64,000 nt of DNA. It comes from Ottowia testudinis. Its GTDB lineage: Bacteria; Pseudomonadota; Gammaproteobacteria; Burkholderiales; Burkholderiaceae_C. The position numbers and the translations under genes were made by a program. Location: positions 2,418,001-2,482,000 of the forward strand of contig NZ_CP071796.1 in the NCBI RefSeq assembly GCF_017498525.1. Direction: 5' to 3'. Each line of letters opens with the position of its first letter. Position 1 is the first letter of the stretch. The notes beneath the pieces are model-generated. The model worked only from the letters and a program-made list of their open reading frames with translations, was not told the DNA's origin and made no database searches. Positions 17,060 to 24,674 of the stretch are shown piece after piece.

Positions 17060-17905
17060 ATGCTTGAGTCGGACGAAACAGGCGGCGGGCCATCGCCCGG
17101 CGAGGAAGCAACCGGTGCCACGCCACGGCGCCAGCGCGGCATTCAGTCGATCGAGGTCGGCATGCGCGTGCTACAGGCGCTGACCGAGCAGCGCCGCCCG
17201 CTGCCCTTGAAGGATATAGGCCGCCTGGCCCACATGGCGCCAGCCAAGGCGCACCCCTACCTGGTGAGCTTCATGCAAGGCGGGCTCGTCAAACGCAACC
17301 CGCTGACCGGGCACTACGAACTTGGCCCCGGCGCGCTGCAACTGGGCCTGGCCGCGCTGCAGCAGCTCGACCCGCTCACCGAGGCGAGCCAAGAAGCTGC
17401 GCAGCTGGCGGCCGCGTCCGATTTGAGCATCGCGCTGGCGGTGTGGGGTCAGCTGGGCCCCACGGTGGTGCGGCTCGACGAGCCGCGCTACCCGCTGCAC
17501 GTGAACCTGCGCGTGGGCACCGTGATGTCGCTGTTCAACACCATCACGGGACGCGTGTTTGCCGCCTACCTGCCGGAGAAAATGGTGCGCAGTATGCTGG
17601 AAGATGAACACCGCCGCGTGGTGGGCGGCGCGTCGGCCAGCTTTGACGCACCCGAGGTGCAGGCGCTGCTGACCGAAATCCGCGTCACCGGCATGGGGCG
17701 CGGCCTGTCGATGCCGCAACCGGGCGTGAACACGCTGTGCGCGCCAGTGTTCGACGCCGCCGGCCAGATCGCGCTGGTGATGACCATGATCGGCCCGCAC
17801 GGCGTGTTCGACGCCGACATAGACGGCGCGGCCGGCCGCATGCTGCGCGAACACGCGGCGAACGTGTCACGGCGGCTAGGGCATGGCCGTTCGCTCGCGC
17901 GCTGA
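17060..17905 (+). CDS. IclR-family transcriptional regulator
   Basis: 281 residues. N-terminal winged helix-turn-helix (about 25-90: RGIQSIEVGMRVLQALTEQ ... LKDIGRLAHMAPAKAHPYL), then the IclR effector-binding domain (about 100-275). IclR proteins usually control aromatic or carboxylic acid catabolism. Downstream on the same strand are a metallo-hydrolase, an FAD monooxygenase and a DUF2783 protein, which it plausibly regulates. A Gly/Pro-rich leader of about 25 residues precedes the DNA-binding domain. Confidence 0.92.
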   Translation: MLESDETGGGPSPGEEATGATPRRQRGIQSIEVGMRVLQALTEQRRPLPLKDIGRLAHMAPAKAHPYLVSFMQGGLVKRNPLTGHYELGPGALQLGLAALQQLDPLTEASQEAAQLAAASDLSIALAVWGQLGPTVVRLDEPRYPLHVNLRVGTVMSLFNTITGRVFAAYLPEKMVRSMLEDEHRRVVGGASASFDAPEVQALLTEIRVTGMGRGLSMPQPGVNTLCAPVFDAAGQIALVMTMIGPHGVFDADIDGAAGRMLREHAANVSRRLGHGRSLAR

Positions 17906-17948
17906 CGGGCTTGCCGCGAAAGATGTCCCTGAGAGCCTGTCCACGACC

Positions 17949-18527
17949 ATGCCGGACAAGCCGCTCCTGCTTTTTGCAGCGTTGATATTTCCCTTCATCA
18001 GTTGGGCGACGCTGCTGGGCAGTTACTGGACGGCGCGCCAACGCAAGGGGCAAGGCTCATCGTGCGTTTTTGTGCCGTTCATCGGGCCGCTGCTGCTGAA
18101 TGTTTATTTGTCCGGTAGAGGTTTTCACGGCGCCATCCATCTGCTGCCTTGGATCGCTGATGCGGGCACTGTCATGGTGGCGTGCGCAATGCCACGCCTT
18201 GTACGGAACGAGTGGCGCACCAGCCGATTCACCCGACTGTTCACACTGAAGGCCACCGGCGGCGCCATGCAGGCCAAGATCACGTTTCACACGCATGGCC
18301 ACTATGCGCTCACAAAACAGTGGCAGCGCCGCGCCGGGGAGACAGGAATCATTTCACTCGGCGAAGTGGGCACCTATGTCCAACGAGCCGATGGCTTGCT
18401 TCTAATAAGCGATCAAGGACCCGAACGTTTTCTGCGGCTGCAAGGGGCCACGTACCGCGCACATGATTCGGATTCGGTCGAGTCCCACCAACTGCATGGA
18501 TTGGTGTTCGCGCGCACAGATCGTTAG
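17949..18527 (+). CDS. Hypothetical protein with N-terminal hydrophobic segments
   Basis: 192 residues; family not recognised. Residues 5-22 (LLLFAALIFPFISWATLLG) are one hydrophobic segment and there is a second near 40-60 (FIGPLLLNVYLSG). The remainder is soluble-looking, with AKITFHTHGHYALTKQ and several Arg-rich stretches. The ATG at 17949 was preferred over an in-frame ATG at 17883 inside iclR, because the hydrophobic segment then starts at once. It has no clear link to the catabolic genes around it. Codon usage looks less biased than in the neighbours. Confidence 0.6.
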   Translation: MPDKPLLLFAALIFPFISWATLLGSYWTARQRKGQGSSCVFVPFIGPLLLNVYLSGRGFHGAIHLLPWIADAGTVMVACAMPRLVRNEWRTSRFTRLFTLKATGGAMQAKITFHTHGHYALTKQWQRRAGETGIISLGEVGTYVQRADGLLLISDQGPERFLRLQGATYRAHDSDSVESHQLHGLVFARTDR

Positions 18528-18603
18528 CCATTAGCAAATCAATTGACCAATGACTAAATTTCACCCAGAATCACCTCAACGCCTCACACGGAGCCAGTTG
18601 CCC

Positions 18604-19575
18604 ATGACCGACAAGAAATTCGCCTCGCAAGCCGACCTGGAAGAAAAGAAGATCAGCTGGGAACGCTTAAGCGACAACGCCTACGCTTACACCGCAGAAG
18701 GTGACCCGAACACCGGCGTGATCATTGGCGACGACGGCTGCATGATCATCGACGCCACCGCCACGCCCGTGGCCGCGCAAGGCGTGATCCAGAAGATCCG
18801 CGAGATCACCGACAAGCCCATCAAGTACGTGGTGCTCACGCACTACCACGCCGTGCGCGTGCTGGGCGCCTCGGGCTATCGTGCAGAGGGGCTGCAGCAG
18901 ATCATTGCCAGCCACGACACGTACGACCTGATCGTCGAGCGCGGCCAGCAGGACATGGATTCGGAGATCGGCCGCTTTCCGCGCCTGTTCCAGGCCGTCG
19001 AGAGCGTTCCGGGCCTGACCTGGCCGACGATGACTTTTACCGGCGAGATGACGCTGTGGCTGGGCAAACTCGAAGTCAAGATCAAACAGGTGGGCCGTGG
19101 CCACACCAAGGGCGACACCATCGTCTACCTGCCGAGCCAGAACATCTGCTTCTCCGGCGACCTGGTCGAGGCCGATGCCGCCTGCTACACCGGCGACGCC
19201 TACCTGGCCGACTGGCCGCAGACGCTCGACAACCTGGCCGCCATGCAGTTCGACAAGCTGGTGCCCGGCCGCGGGCCGGCGCTGATGACACCCGCCGAGG
19301 TGCAAAAAGGCTTGGCTTACACGCGCGACTTCGTGACCACGCTGTACGCCAGCGCGCAAGAGGCCGTGGCGCAGGGCATGGACCTGAACGCCACCATGAA
19401 GCACACCCGCAAGGCCATGGACCCGAAGTTCGGCCAGGTCTTCATCTACGAGCACTGCCTGCCCTTTGACGTGACCCGCGCGCACGACGAAGCCAGCGGC
19501 ATCCGCGACCCGCGCATCTGGACCGCCGAGCGCGACCAGGAGATGTGGCATGAGCTCCAGAGGACATCCCCCTGA
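18604..19575 (+). CDS. Metallo-beta-lactamase-fold hydrolase with altered metal motif
   Basis: 323 residues. The MBL fold is clear: NTGVIIGDDGCMIIDATATP, VVLTHYHAVRVLGASGY, GRGHTKGDTIVYLPSQNICFSGDLVEADA. The usual HxHxDH metal motif reads HYHAVR here, so the Asp/His pair that completes the second metal site is missing. The later His (GRGHTKGDT) and Asp (SGDLVE) are kept. A mononuclear site or a changed reaction is possible. The gene is 217 bp ahead of the FAD monooxygenase and belongs to a cluster seen in several betaproteobacteria (MBL hydrolase, monooxygenase, DUF2783). A ring-cleavage or lactone-hydrolase role is guesswork. Confidence 0.85.
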   Translation: MTDKKFASQADLEEKKISWERLSDNAYAYTAEGDPNTGVIIGDDGCMIIDATATPVAAQGVIQKIREITDKPIKYVVLTHYHAVRVLGASGYRAEGLQQIIASHDTYDLIVERGQQDMDSEIGRFPRLFQAVESVPGLTWPTMTFTGEMTLWLGKLEVKIKQVGRGHTKGDTIVYLPSQNICFSGDLVEADAACYTGDAYLADWPQTLDNLAAMQFDKLVPGRGPALMTPAEVQKGLAYTRDFVTTLYASAQEAVAQGMDLNATMKHTRKAMDPKFGQVFIYEHCLPFDVTRAHDEASGIRDPRIWTAERDQEMWHELQRTSP

Positions 19576-19792
19576 GGCGCTGACGCACCTTCCCCCTTCT
19601 CTCTTCGGGAAGGGGGACGCCGCTGGCCGCCGGGGAGACCCCGGCTCGGGCGGACGCTGGGCTGGCCTGCTCCGCGGCCTTTGGACCCAACGAGGATTTG
19701 GCAAAATGCTTCATTTTTGATAGCTGCTCGCGCTTATCCATAAAGCGTCAGAGCCTGATTTGACCCTAACCGCCTACCCCAGGAGACAAGCG

Positions 19793-21460
19793 GTGCAAAA
19801 AACCTTCACCTACCCCAAGTTCGACTACGTGCGCCCGCCTGAACTGGCCGAGGGGCGCGAGGGCCACTACCCCGTGGTGGTGGTGGGCGCCGGCCCGGTC
19901 GGTCTGGCGGCAGCGATTGACCTGGCTAACCAGGGCCAGAGCGTGCTGCTGCTGGACGACGACGACACCGTCTCCATCGGCTCGCGCGGCGTGTGCTACG
20001 CGAAGCGCGCGCTGGAGGTGCTCGACCGCATCGGCTGCGACAACCGCTTTGTCGACAAGGGCGTCAGCTGGGACGTGGGCCGCACCTTCTTCCGCGAAAG
20101 CGAGGTGTTCAGCTTCAACCTGCGCCCGCAGGCCCAGCACCTGCGCCCCGGCATGATCAACCTGCAGCAGTACTACCTGGAGCAGTACCTGATCGAGCGC
20201 GCCGCCGAGCTGCCCGGGCTGCAAAAACGCTTCAAGAACAAGGTGATTGGCGTCACGCCCGCCGATGACAAAGTCACCCTGCGCGTGGAAACACCCGACG
20301 GCGCCTACACGCTGACCTGCGACTGGCTGGTGGTGGCCGATGGCGCGCGCAGCCCCATCCGCACCATGCTGGGGCTGGACATCGAAGGCAAGATCTTCAT
20401 GGACCGCTTTCTCATCGCCGACGTGGTGATGAAGGCCGACTTTCCCGCCGAGCGCTGGTTCTGGTTCGACCCGCCCTTTCACCCCGGCCAATCGGTGCTG
20501 CTGCACAAGCAGGCCGACAACGTGTGGCGCATCGACTTCCAGCTGGGCTGGGATGCCGACCCGGTGGAAGAACGCAAGCCCGAAAAAGTCATCCCGCGCA
20601 TCCAGGCCATGCTGGCCGACGACCGGGAGTTCGAGCTGGAATGGGTCAGCATCTACACCTTCCAGTGCCGGCGCATGAACCGCTTCACCCACGGGCGCGT
20701 GCTGTTCGCGGGCGATGCGGCGCACCAGGTCTCGCCCTTTGGCGCGCGCGGTGCAAACAGCGGCATCCAGGACATCGACAACCTGGGCTGGAAGCTCAAG
20801 CTCGTCATCGACGGCAAGGCGCCCGCCGCCTTGCTCGACACCTACAGCGAAGAACGCTGCTTTGCCGCCGACGAGAACCTGATGAACTCGACCCGCTCGA
20901 CCGACTTCATCACCCCAAAAAGCACCACCAGCAAGGTGTTTCGCAACGCCGTGCTCGAACTCGCTGCCAAATACCCATTTGCCCGCGCGCTGGTCAATTC
21001 GGGTCGCCTGTCGGTCCCCAGTTGGCTCGCCACATCGCGCCTGAACACGCCCGACGCCGGCACTTTTCAGGGGCAGATGATCCCTGGCGCGCCGCTGGCC
21101 GATGCGCCGGTGCAGGCCGCAGGCCAGCCCGGGTGGCTGCTGCACCACCTGGGCAACCGCTTCCAGCTGCTGCATTACGTGAACGACGCGGCTTCGCTGG
21201 ACGCGGCCACCGCCCAGGCGCTGGCCAGCCTGCGCCTTGAGGCCATCGACATCGAGCCCATCGTGGTCTCCGCCCAAGGCCACGCGCCGGCTGGCCTGAA
21301 AACCCTGATCGACTCGGCCGGCTGCGTCGCCCAGCGTTACGACCTGCAGCCCGGCACCACCTACCTGCTGCGCCCCGACCAGCACGTGGCCGCCCGCTGG
21401 CGCGCGCTGGATGCTTCCAAAATCAAAGCCGCCCTGGCCCGCGCTACCTGCAACGCCTGA
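19793..21460 (+). CDS. FAD-dependent aromatic monooxygenase (MhpA/PheA-like)
   Basis: 555 residues from a GTG at 19793, preceded by AGGAGA at 6-nt spacing. The motifs of group A flavoprotein hydroxylases are all present: FAD-binding GAGPVGLAAAIDLANQG near residue 35, the DG motif VADGARSPIRTMLGL near 180, and the GD motif LFAGDAAHQVSPFGARGANSGIQDIDNLGWKL near 305. A thioredoxin-like C-terminal domain follows. Relatives hydroxylate phenols or hydroxyphenylpropionate using NAD(P)H and O2. The substrate is unknown. Neighbours: MBL hydrolase upstream, DUF2783 protein 12 bp downstream, IclR regulator nearby. Confidence 0.93.
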   Translation: MQKTFTYPKFDYVRPPELAEGREGHYPVVVVGAGPVGLAAAIDLANQGQSVLLLDDDDTVSIGSRGVCYAKRALEVLDRIGCDNRFVDKGVSWDVGRTFFRESEVFSFNLRPQAQHLRPGMINLQQYYLEQYLIERAAELPGLQKRFKNKVIGVTPADDKVTLRVETPDGAYTLTCDWLVVADGARSPIRTMLGLDIEGKIFMDRFLIADVVMKADFPAERWFWFDPPFHPGQSVLLHKQADNVWRIDFQLGWDADPVEERKPEKVIPRIQAMLADDREFELEWVSIYTFQCRRMNRFTHGRVLFAGDAAHQVSPFGARGANSGIQDIDNLGWKLKLVIDGKAPAALLDTYSEERCFAADENLMNSTRSTDFITPKSTTSKVFRNAVLELAAKYPFARALVNSGRLSVPSWLATSRLNTPDAGTFQGQMIPGAPLADAPVQAAGQPGWLLHHLGNRFQLLHYVNDAASLDAATAQALASLRLEAIDIEPIVVSAQGHAPAGLKTLIDSAGCVAQRYDLQPGTTYLLRPDQHVAARWRALDASKIKAALARATCNA

Positions 21461-21472
21461 AAGCCCACCGCC

Positions 21473-21697
21473 ATGCCCCTGAACACCGAACCCAACTTCA
21501 GCGAAGCCGGCCACGTCTACTTTCAGACCTATTCGCCGGGCGACGACTTTTACGAACTGCTGATCGAAACCCACCGCGACCTGAGCGACGAGCAAAGCGC
21601 CGCCGTCAACGCCCGCCTGATCCTGCTGCTGGCCAACCACATTGGCGACATCGGCACGCTGCGCGAGGCGATGCAGATCGCGCGCGACGGGGTTTGA
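21473..21697 (+). CDS. DUF2783 domain protein
   Basis: 74 residues with the family pattern (YELLIETHRDLSDEQSAAVNARLILLLANHIGD). The function is unknown. Members are typically encoded directly after FAD monooxygenases like the one ending 12 bp upstream, so an accessory role for that enzyme is likely by context only. Its coding end runs almost into a Comamonadaceae repeat (about 21705-21741). Confidence 0.88.
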   Translation: MPLNTEPNFSEAGHVYFQTYSPGDDFYELLIETHRDLSDEQSAAVNARLILLLANHIGDIGTLREAMQIARDGV

Positions 21698-21893
21698 TTC
21701 AAAAATCGTAGCTGCTCGCGCTTTCTGGACAAGCGCCGAGAGCGTTTTTGAGCATGAAATTCGTCCTGTCCCAGGTGGTGTGGCGCGACCCCCTCGGTTG
21801 AGTCCTAAAGTATGTGTGCCGTCTATTACAGCGGCCAGCGCTGCCACAATGGCGGCGTTGGCCGAATGGCCGGTTTCACGATACGCACCGCTC

Positions 21894-23225
21894 ATGTCAC
21901 CCCGCTCTCCCGCCCTGGCCACCGGCCGTGATGCCGAAGACGAACGCCCCGCCATCGCGCCGTTCTGGCACCGGCTGAACAGCTTCTTTCTGTTTCCGTT
22001 CCAGATGGAGCCGCTGATTTACGCGGCGCTGCTGGCGCTGGCCAGTTATTTGCTATTTCTGCCGGGGATCATCACGATTTTCGTCGTGCTCGGCCTGGTG
22101 CTGGGCGCCAGCCGCTACGCATTCAAGGTGGCGGCACTGGCTTCGCGCGGGGTGCTGCACAGCCGCGACTACACCGCCGCGCTGACCGATCCCGACTGGA
22201 AGGTGCTGCCCTGGAAGTTCTTTGGCGTGCTGGTGGTGCACGGCCTGCTCATTGGGTTTCTGGATCGCCAAAGCGAAGGGCTGGGGATTATTGCGAGGCT
22301 CGTGTCGTCGCTGCTGCTGCCGGCCACGCTGATGGTGCTGATCCAGTCGTTCAGCCTGCGCGCGGCGCTCAGCCCGTTCGAGCTGTTGGCCACCATGACG
22401 GGCATTGGCGCGCAATACCTGCTGCTGTGCCTGTTTCTGTTCTTGCTGATGGAGGGCTTTCCGCAAGCGCTGGGCCTGCTGCTGCCCATCACCCCGCGCT
22501 GGCTGCTGCTGCCGGTGGGCGTGTTCGCGGTGGTGTATTTTCTGTGGGTGATGGCGGCGCTGATCGGCTACGTGATGTTCCAGCACCATGGCGCGCTGGA
22601 GATCGATCTGCTGCGCGAGCCCGAGCCCGAGCCCGACGCCGCCACCGCCGCCCGCCCCGTGAAGACCGAGGCCCAGGTGCGCGACGCCGAAATCTCCGCG
22701 CTGGTGCAAAAAGGCGATCTGAAAGAGGCGCTCTCACAGGCGCGCGAGTGGGCGCGCGTGGGCTTCGACAGCCTGCCCGATCAGCGCCGCTACCACCGCG
22801 CGCTGCTGCTGGACGACCCGGCCTCCGGACGGCTGCGCGATCACGGCCAGCGCTTCATTCCGCTGCTGGTGGCGCAAAAGCACGGCCCGGAAGCGCTGCA
22901 AACGCACGCCGCCCTGGTGGCCAAGCTGCCGGACTTCACGCTTGAAAAGCCCGAGCACGCGCTGGGCCTGGCCGAGCAGGCCTGGAAAGCGCTGGACGCG
23001 GAGCAGACCATCGCCCTGCTGCGCGGCTTTGACCGCCGCTTTGCCGGCACACCGCAGGTGCCGCAGGCGTACGAGCTGATCATCCGCGCCCTCAAACAGG
23101 GCCTGGCGCGCGGCGACAAGGCGTTGCCGGTCTACCAGGCGCTGCAGCGCCGCTACCCCGATCACCCCTCCACGCAGGAAGCGGCCTGGGTACTGCGCGA
23201 CGAGTTGGGCAAAGCAGGCGCTTGA
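21894..23225 (+). CDS. Polytopic membrane protein with C-terminal helical repeat region
   Basis: 443 residues. Residues about 30-245 hold five or six transmembrane segments (IYAALLALASYLLFLPGIITIF, VLVVHGLLIGFL, LLLPATLMVLI, YLLLCLFLFLLM, LLLPVGVFAVVYFLWVMAALIGYV). After an acidic, Ala/Pro-rich linker (PEPEPDAAT) comes a soluble TPR-like part (ISALVQKGDLKEALSQARE, LGLAEQAWKALDAEQTIALLRG). Family not named with certainty. The start at 21894 was chosen because upstream in-frame sequence is repeat-derived. Transcribed alone, 68 bp before the REP palindrome carrying IS110 copy 1. Confidence 0.75.
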   Translation: MSPRSPALATGRDAEDERPAIAPFWHRLNSFFLFPFQMEPLIYAALLALASYLLFLPGIITIFVVLGLVLGASRYAFKVAALASRGVLHSRDYTAALTDPDWKVLPWKFFGVLVVHGLLIGFLDRQSEGLGIIARLVSSLLLPATLMVLIQSFSLRAALSPFELLATMTGIGAQYLLLCLFLFLLMEGFPQALGLLLPITPRWLLLPVGVFAVVYFLWVMAALIGYVMFQHHGALEIDLLREPEPEPDAATAARPVKTEAQVRDAEISALVQKGDLKEALSQAREWARVGFDSLPDQRRYHRALLLDDPASGRLRDHGQRFIPLLVAQKHGPEALQTHAALVAKLPDFTLEKPEHALGLAEQAWKALDAEQTIALLRGFDRRFAGTPQVPQAYELIIRALKQGLARGDKALPVYQALQRRYPDHPSTQEAAWVLRDELGKAGA

Positions 23226-23297
23226 CGCTCTGTTTTTGAGAGCTGCTTGCGCTGGCCAATCAAGCGCTGGGGCGCGAAAACGATTTGAAAAGCTGAA

Positions 23298-23374
23298 GTA
23301 GGCTGGGTTGAGCGAAGCGAAACCCAGCAGCGAGGTGACCGCTTCGCTGGGCTTCGCTTCGCTCAACCCAGCCT
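23298..23374. repeat. REP palindrome interrupted at its end by IS110 copy 1
   Basis: The arm GTAGGCTGGGTTGAGCGAAG (from 23298) pairs with CTTCGCTCAACCCAGCCT ending at 23374. Its missing final AC is found directly after the insertion sequence at 24590-24591, so the element split the terminal CCTAC. Family members are at 27579-27810, 29787-29877, 29948-30020, 30637-30725 and 30853-30941. Confidence 0.85.
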
Positions 23375-23394
23375 TGTATCTTTCCCCTCGAAGC

Positions 23395-23540
23395 AAAGAG
23401 AGCGTGTACCCAGCCTTAAAGCCTGGACTTTGATCCGTAGATGACGCCCTTTGCTTCTTCTTCGTTCACCGGTCATTGACACTGAACGGTAGCCAAGGGC
23501 TTTGACCCTGTATGTACAAGGCAAGTGCGGTGAGCAGGTG
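23395..23540 (+). ncRNA. Candidate IS110 bridge RNA, copy 1
   Basis: Target-binding loop: an outer stem GCGT/ACGC (23402-23405, 23444-23447) encloses ACCCAGCCT (23408-23416), equal to the left target half of copy 1 including core CT; then a hairpin AAAG/CTTT (23418-23431); then CCGTAG (23435-23440), the complement of the REP end CTACGG. Donor-binding loop: an outer stem CACT/AGTG (23480-23483, 23524-23527) encloses ACGGTA (23486-23491), equal to the right end of the element (24581-24586); a hairpin AGGG/CCCT (23496-23509); and TACAAGG (23515-23521), the complement of the left end CCTTGTA. The order target loop then donor loop matches published bridge RNAs. RNA ends are approximate. Confidence 0.72.
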
Positions 23541-23589
23541 ATTCGATGGTTTGTTGTTGTCATTGTTTTCAATAGCGAGGAATCAACCC

Positions 23590-24572
23590 ATGTTCTCCAT
23601 CGGCATTGATGTGGCCAAAGCCAAACTCGATGTCTGTGTCCTCTTTGAGCAGCGCAGCCGCACCAAGGTGGTGCCCAACTCGCCCGCCGGCTTTGCGCAG
23701 TTGCTGGCCTGGCTGCAACAGCATTGGCCCACGCAGCCCTTGAGCGGCTTTCACGCCATTCTGGAAGGCACTGGTGCCTATCACGAAGCCGCTGCTTGCG
23801 CCCTGTTCGATGCCGGTATCCGGGTGTCCATCGTCAACCCGGCGCAGGTGCGTGACTTTGCCCGGGGACTGGGCATTCGCACCAAGACCGACGGCGTGGA
23901 CAGCGCCGTGCTGGCGCGCTACGGGCTGCTGGTGCAACCGGCGGCCTGGACGCCCCGCCCGCGCATGTGCGCGTGCTGCAGGCCTTGCTAAGCCGGCGCG
24001 AGGCGATCGCCCAGGACTTGCGGCGTGAGCGCAACCGGCTGGAGAAGCAACAGGCCGGCCAGCCCGTGGTGCTGGTGCAGTCGTCCTTGGAGGACTCGAT
24101 TGCCTTCTTGCAGCAGCAGCTCAAGGACATTGAGCGGCAGATTGATCGGCACATTGACAGCCACCCGGATCTGAAGGGCGATGAGCAACTTCTGCAAAGC
24201 ATCCCTGCGGTAGGTGAGAAGGTCAGCACACAGATGCTGAGTCTGCTGCGCAGCCGCAGTTTCGACACCGCCGAGCAACTGGCCGCTTATCTGGGGTTGG
24301 TGCCTGTTGAGCGGCAGTCGGGCTCTTCGCTCCTGGGCAGGGCGAGGCTGTCGAAGGCGGGGCCGGCCAAGCTCAGAGCCACGTTGTACATGGCAGCGGT
24401 GGTGGGCACTCGATACAACCCGCATGTGAAGGCTCTGTACGAGCGGCTGCTGGCCAACGGCAAGCCCAAGATGGCTGCGCTGGGCGCGGCCATGCGCAAG
24501 CTGGTGCATCTGTGCTTCGGCGTGTGGAAGCACCAGCAGCCTTATCGGGCAGATTTGGTAAATACCGCTTGA
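23590..24572 (+). pseudogene. IS110-family transposase, split by a one-base frameshift
   Basis: The ATG at 23590 (MFSIGIDVAKAKLDV) follows GAGG. The first frame ends at 23991 and carries the RuvC-like DEDD residues (GIDVAKAKLD, ILEGTGAYHE, KTDGVDSAVLARYG). The second frame (open from before 23967 to 24572) carries the Transposase_20 domain, including LLQSIPAVGEKVSTQML and the probable nucleophilic Ser in VERQSGSSLLG. The break is at a C run near 23951-23954: one more C would give TPPPAHVRVLQALL, a normal IS110 sequence, and a protein of about 328 residues. Copy 2 has the same break. Whether slippage restores the full protein is unknown. Confidence 0.85.
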
Positions 24573-24674
24573 CAGGCAAGACGGTATCTACAAGTTGCGT
24601 CTTTTTGCTTCTATTTTGGTAGCTGGCAGCGCTTATCAGACAAGCGCTGGCGACCCAAAATACTCAAAATCCGA

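Larger units (their letters stand above)
23373..24589 (+). mobile_element. IS110-family insertion sequence, copy 1
   Basis: Limits were found by comparison with the inverted copy at 28572-29788: identity runs from 23372 to 24591, including target bases shared by both sites. The element is bounded by a CT dinucleotide on each side (23373-23374 and 24588-24589) with no terminal inverted repeats and no target duplication beyond CT, as in IS110/IS621-type elements. The 5' non-coding part is about 215 bp and the 3' part about 17 bp, the layout of the IS110 group in which the bridge RNA is encoded at the left end. Confidence 0.9.

Noticed and set aside
23940-23995. Classical -1 programmed frameshift site in the IS110 transposase
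   Set aside because: No X XXY YYZ heptamer is present at the junction; the sequence fits loss of one C from a C run. Slippage cannot be excluded but there is no specific signal.
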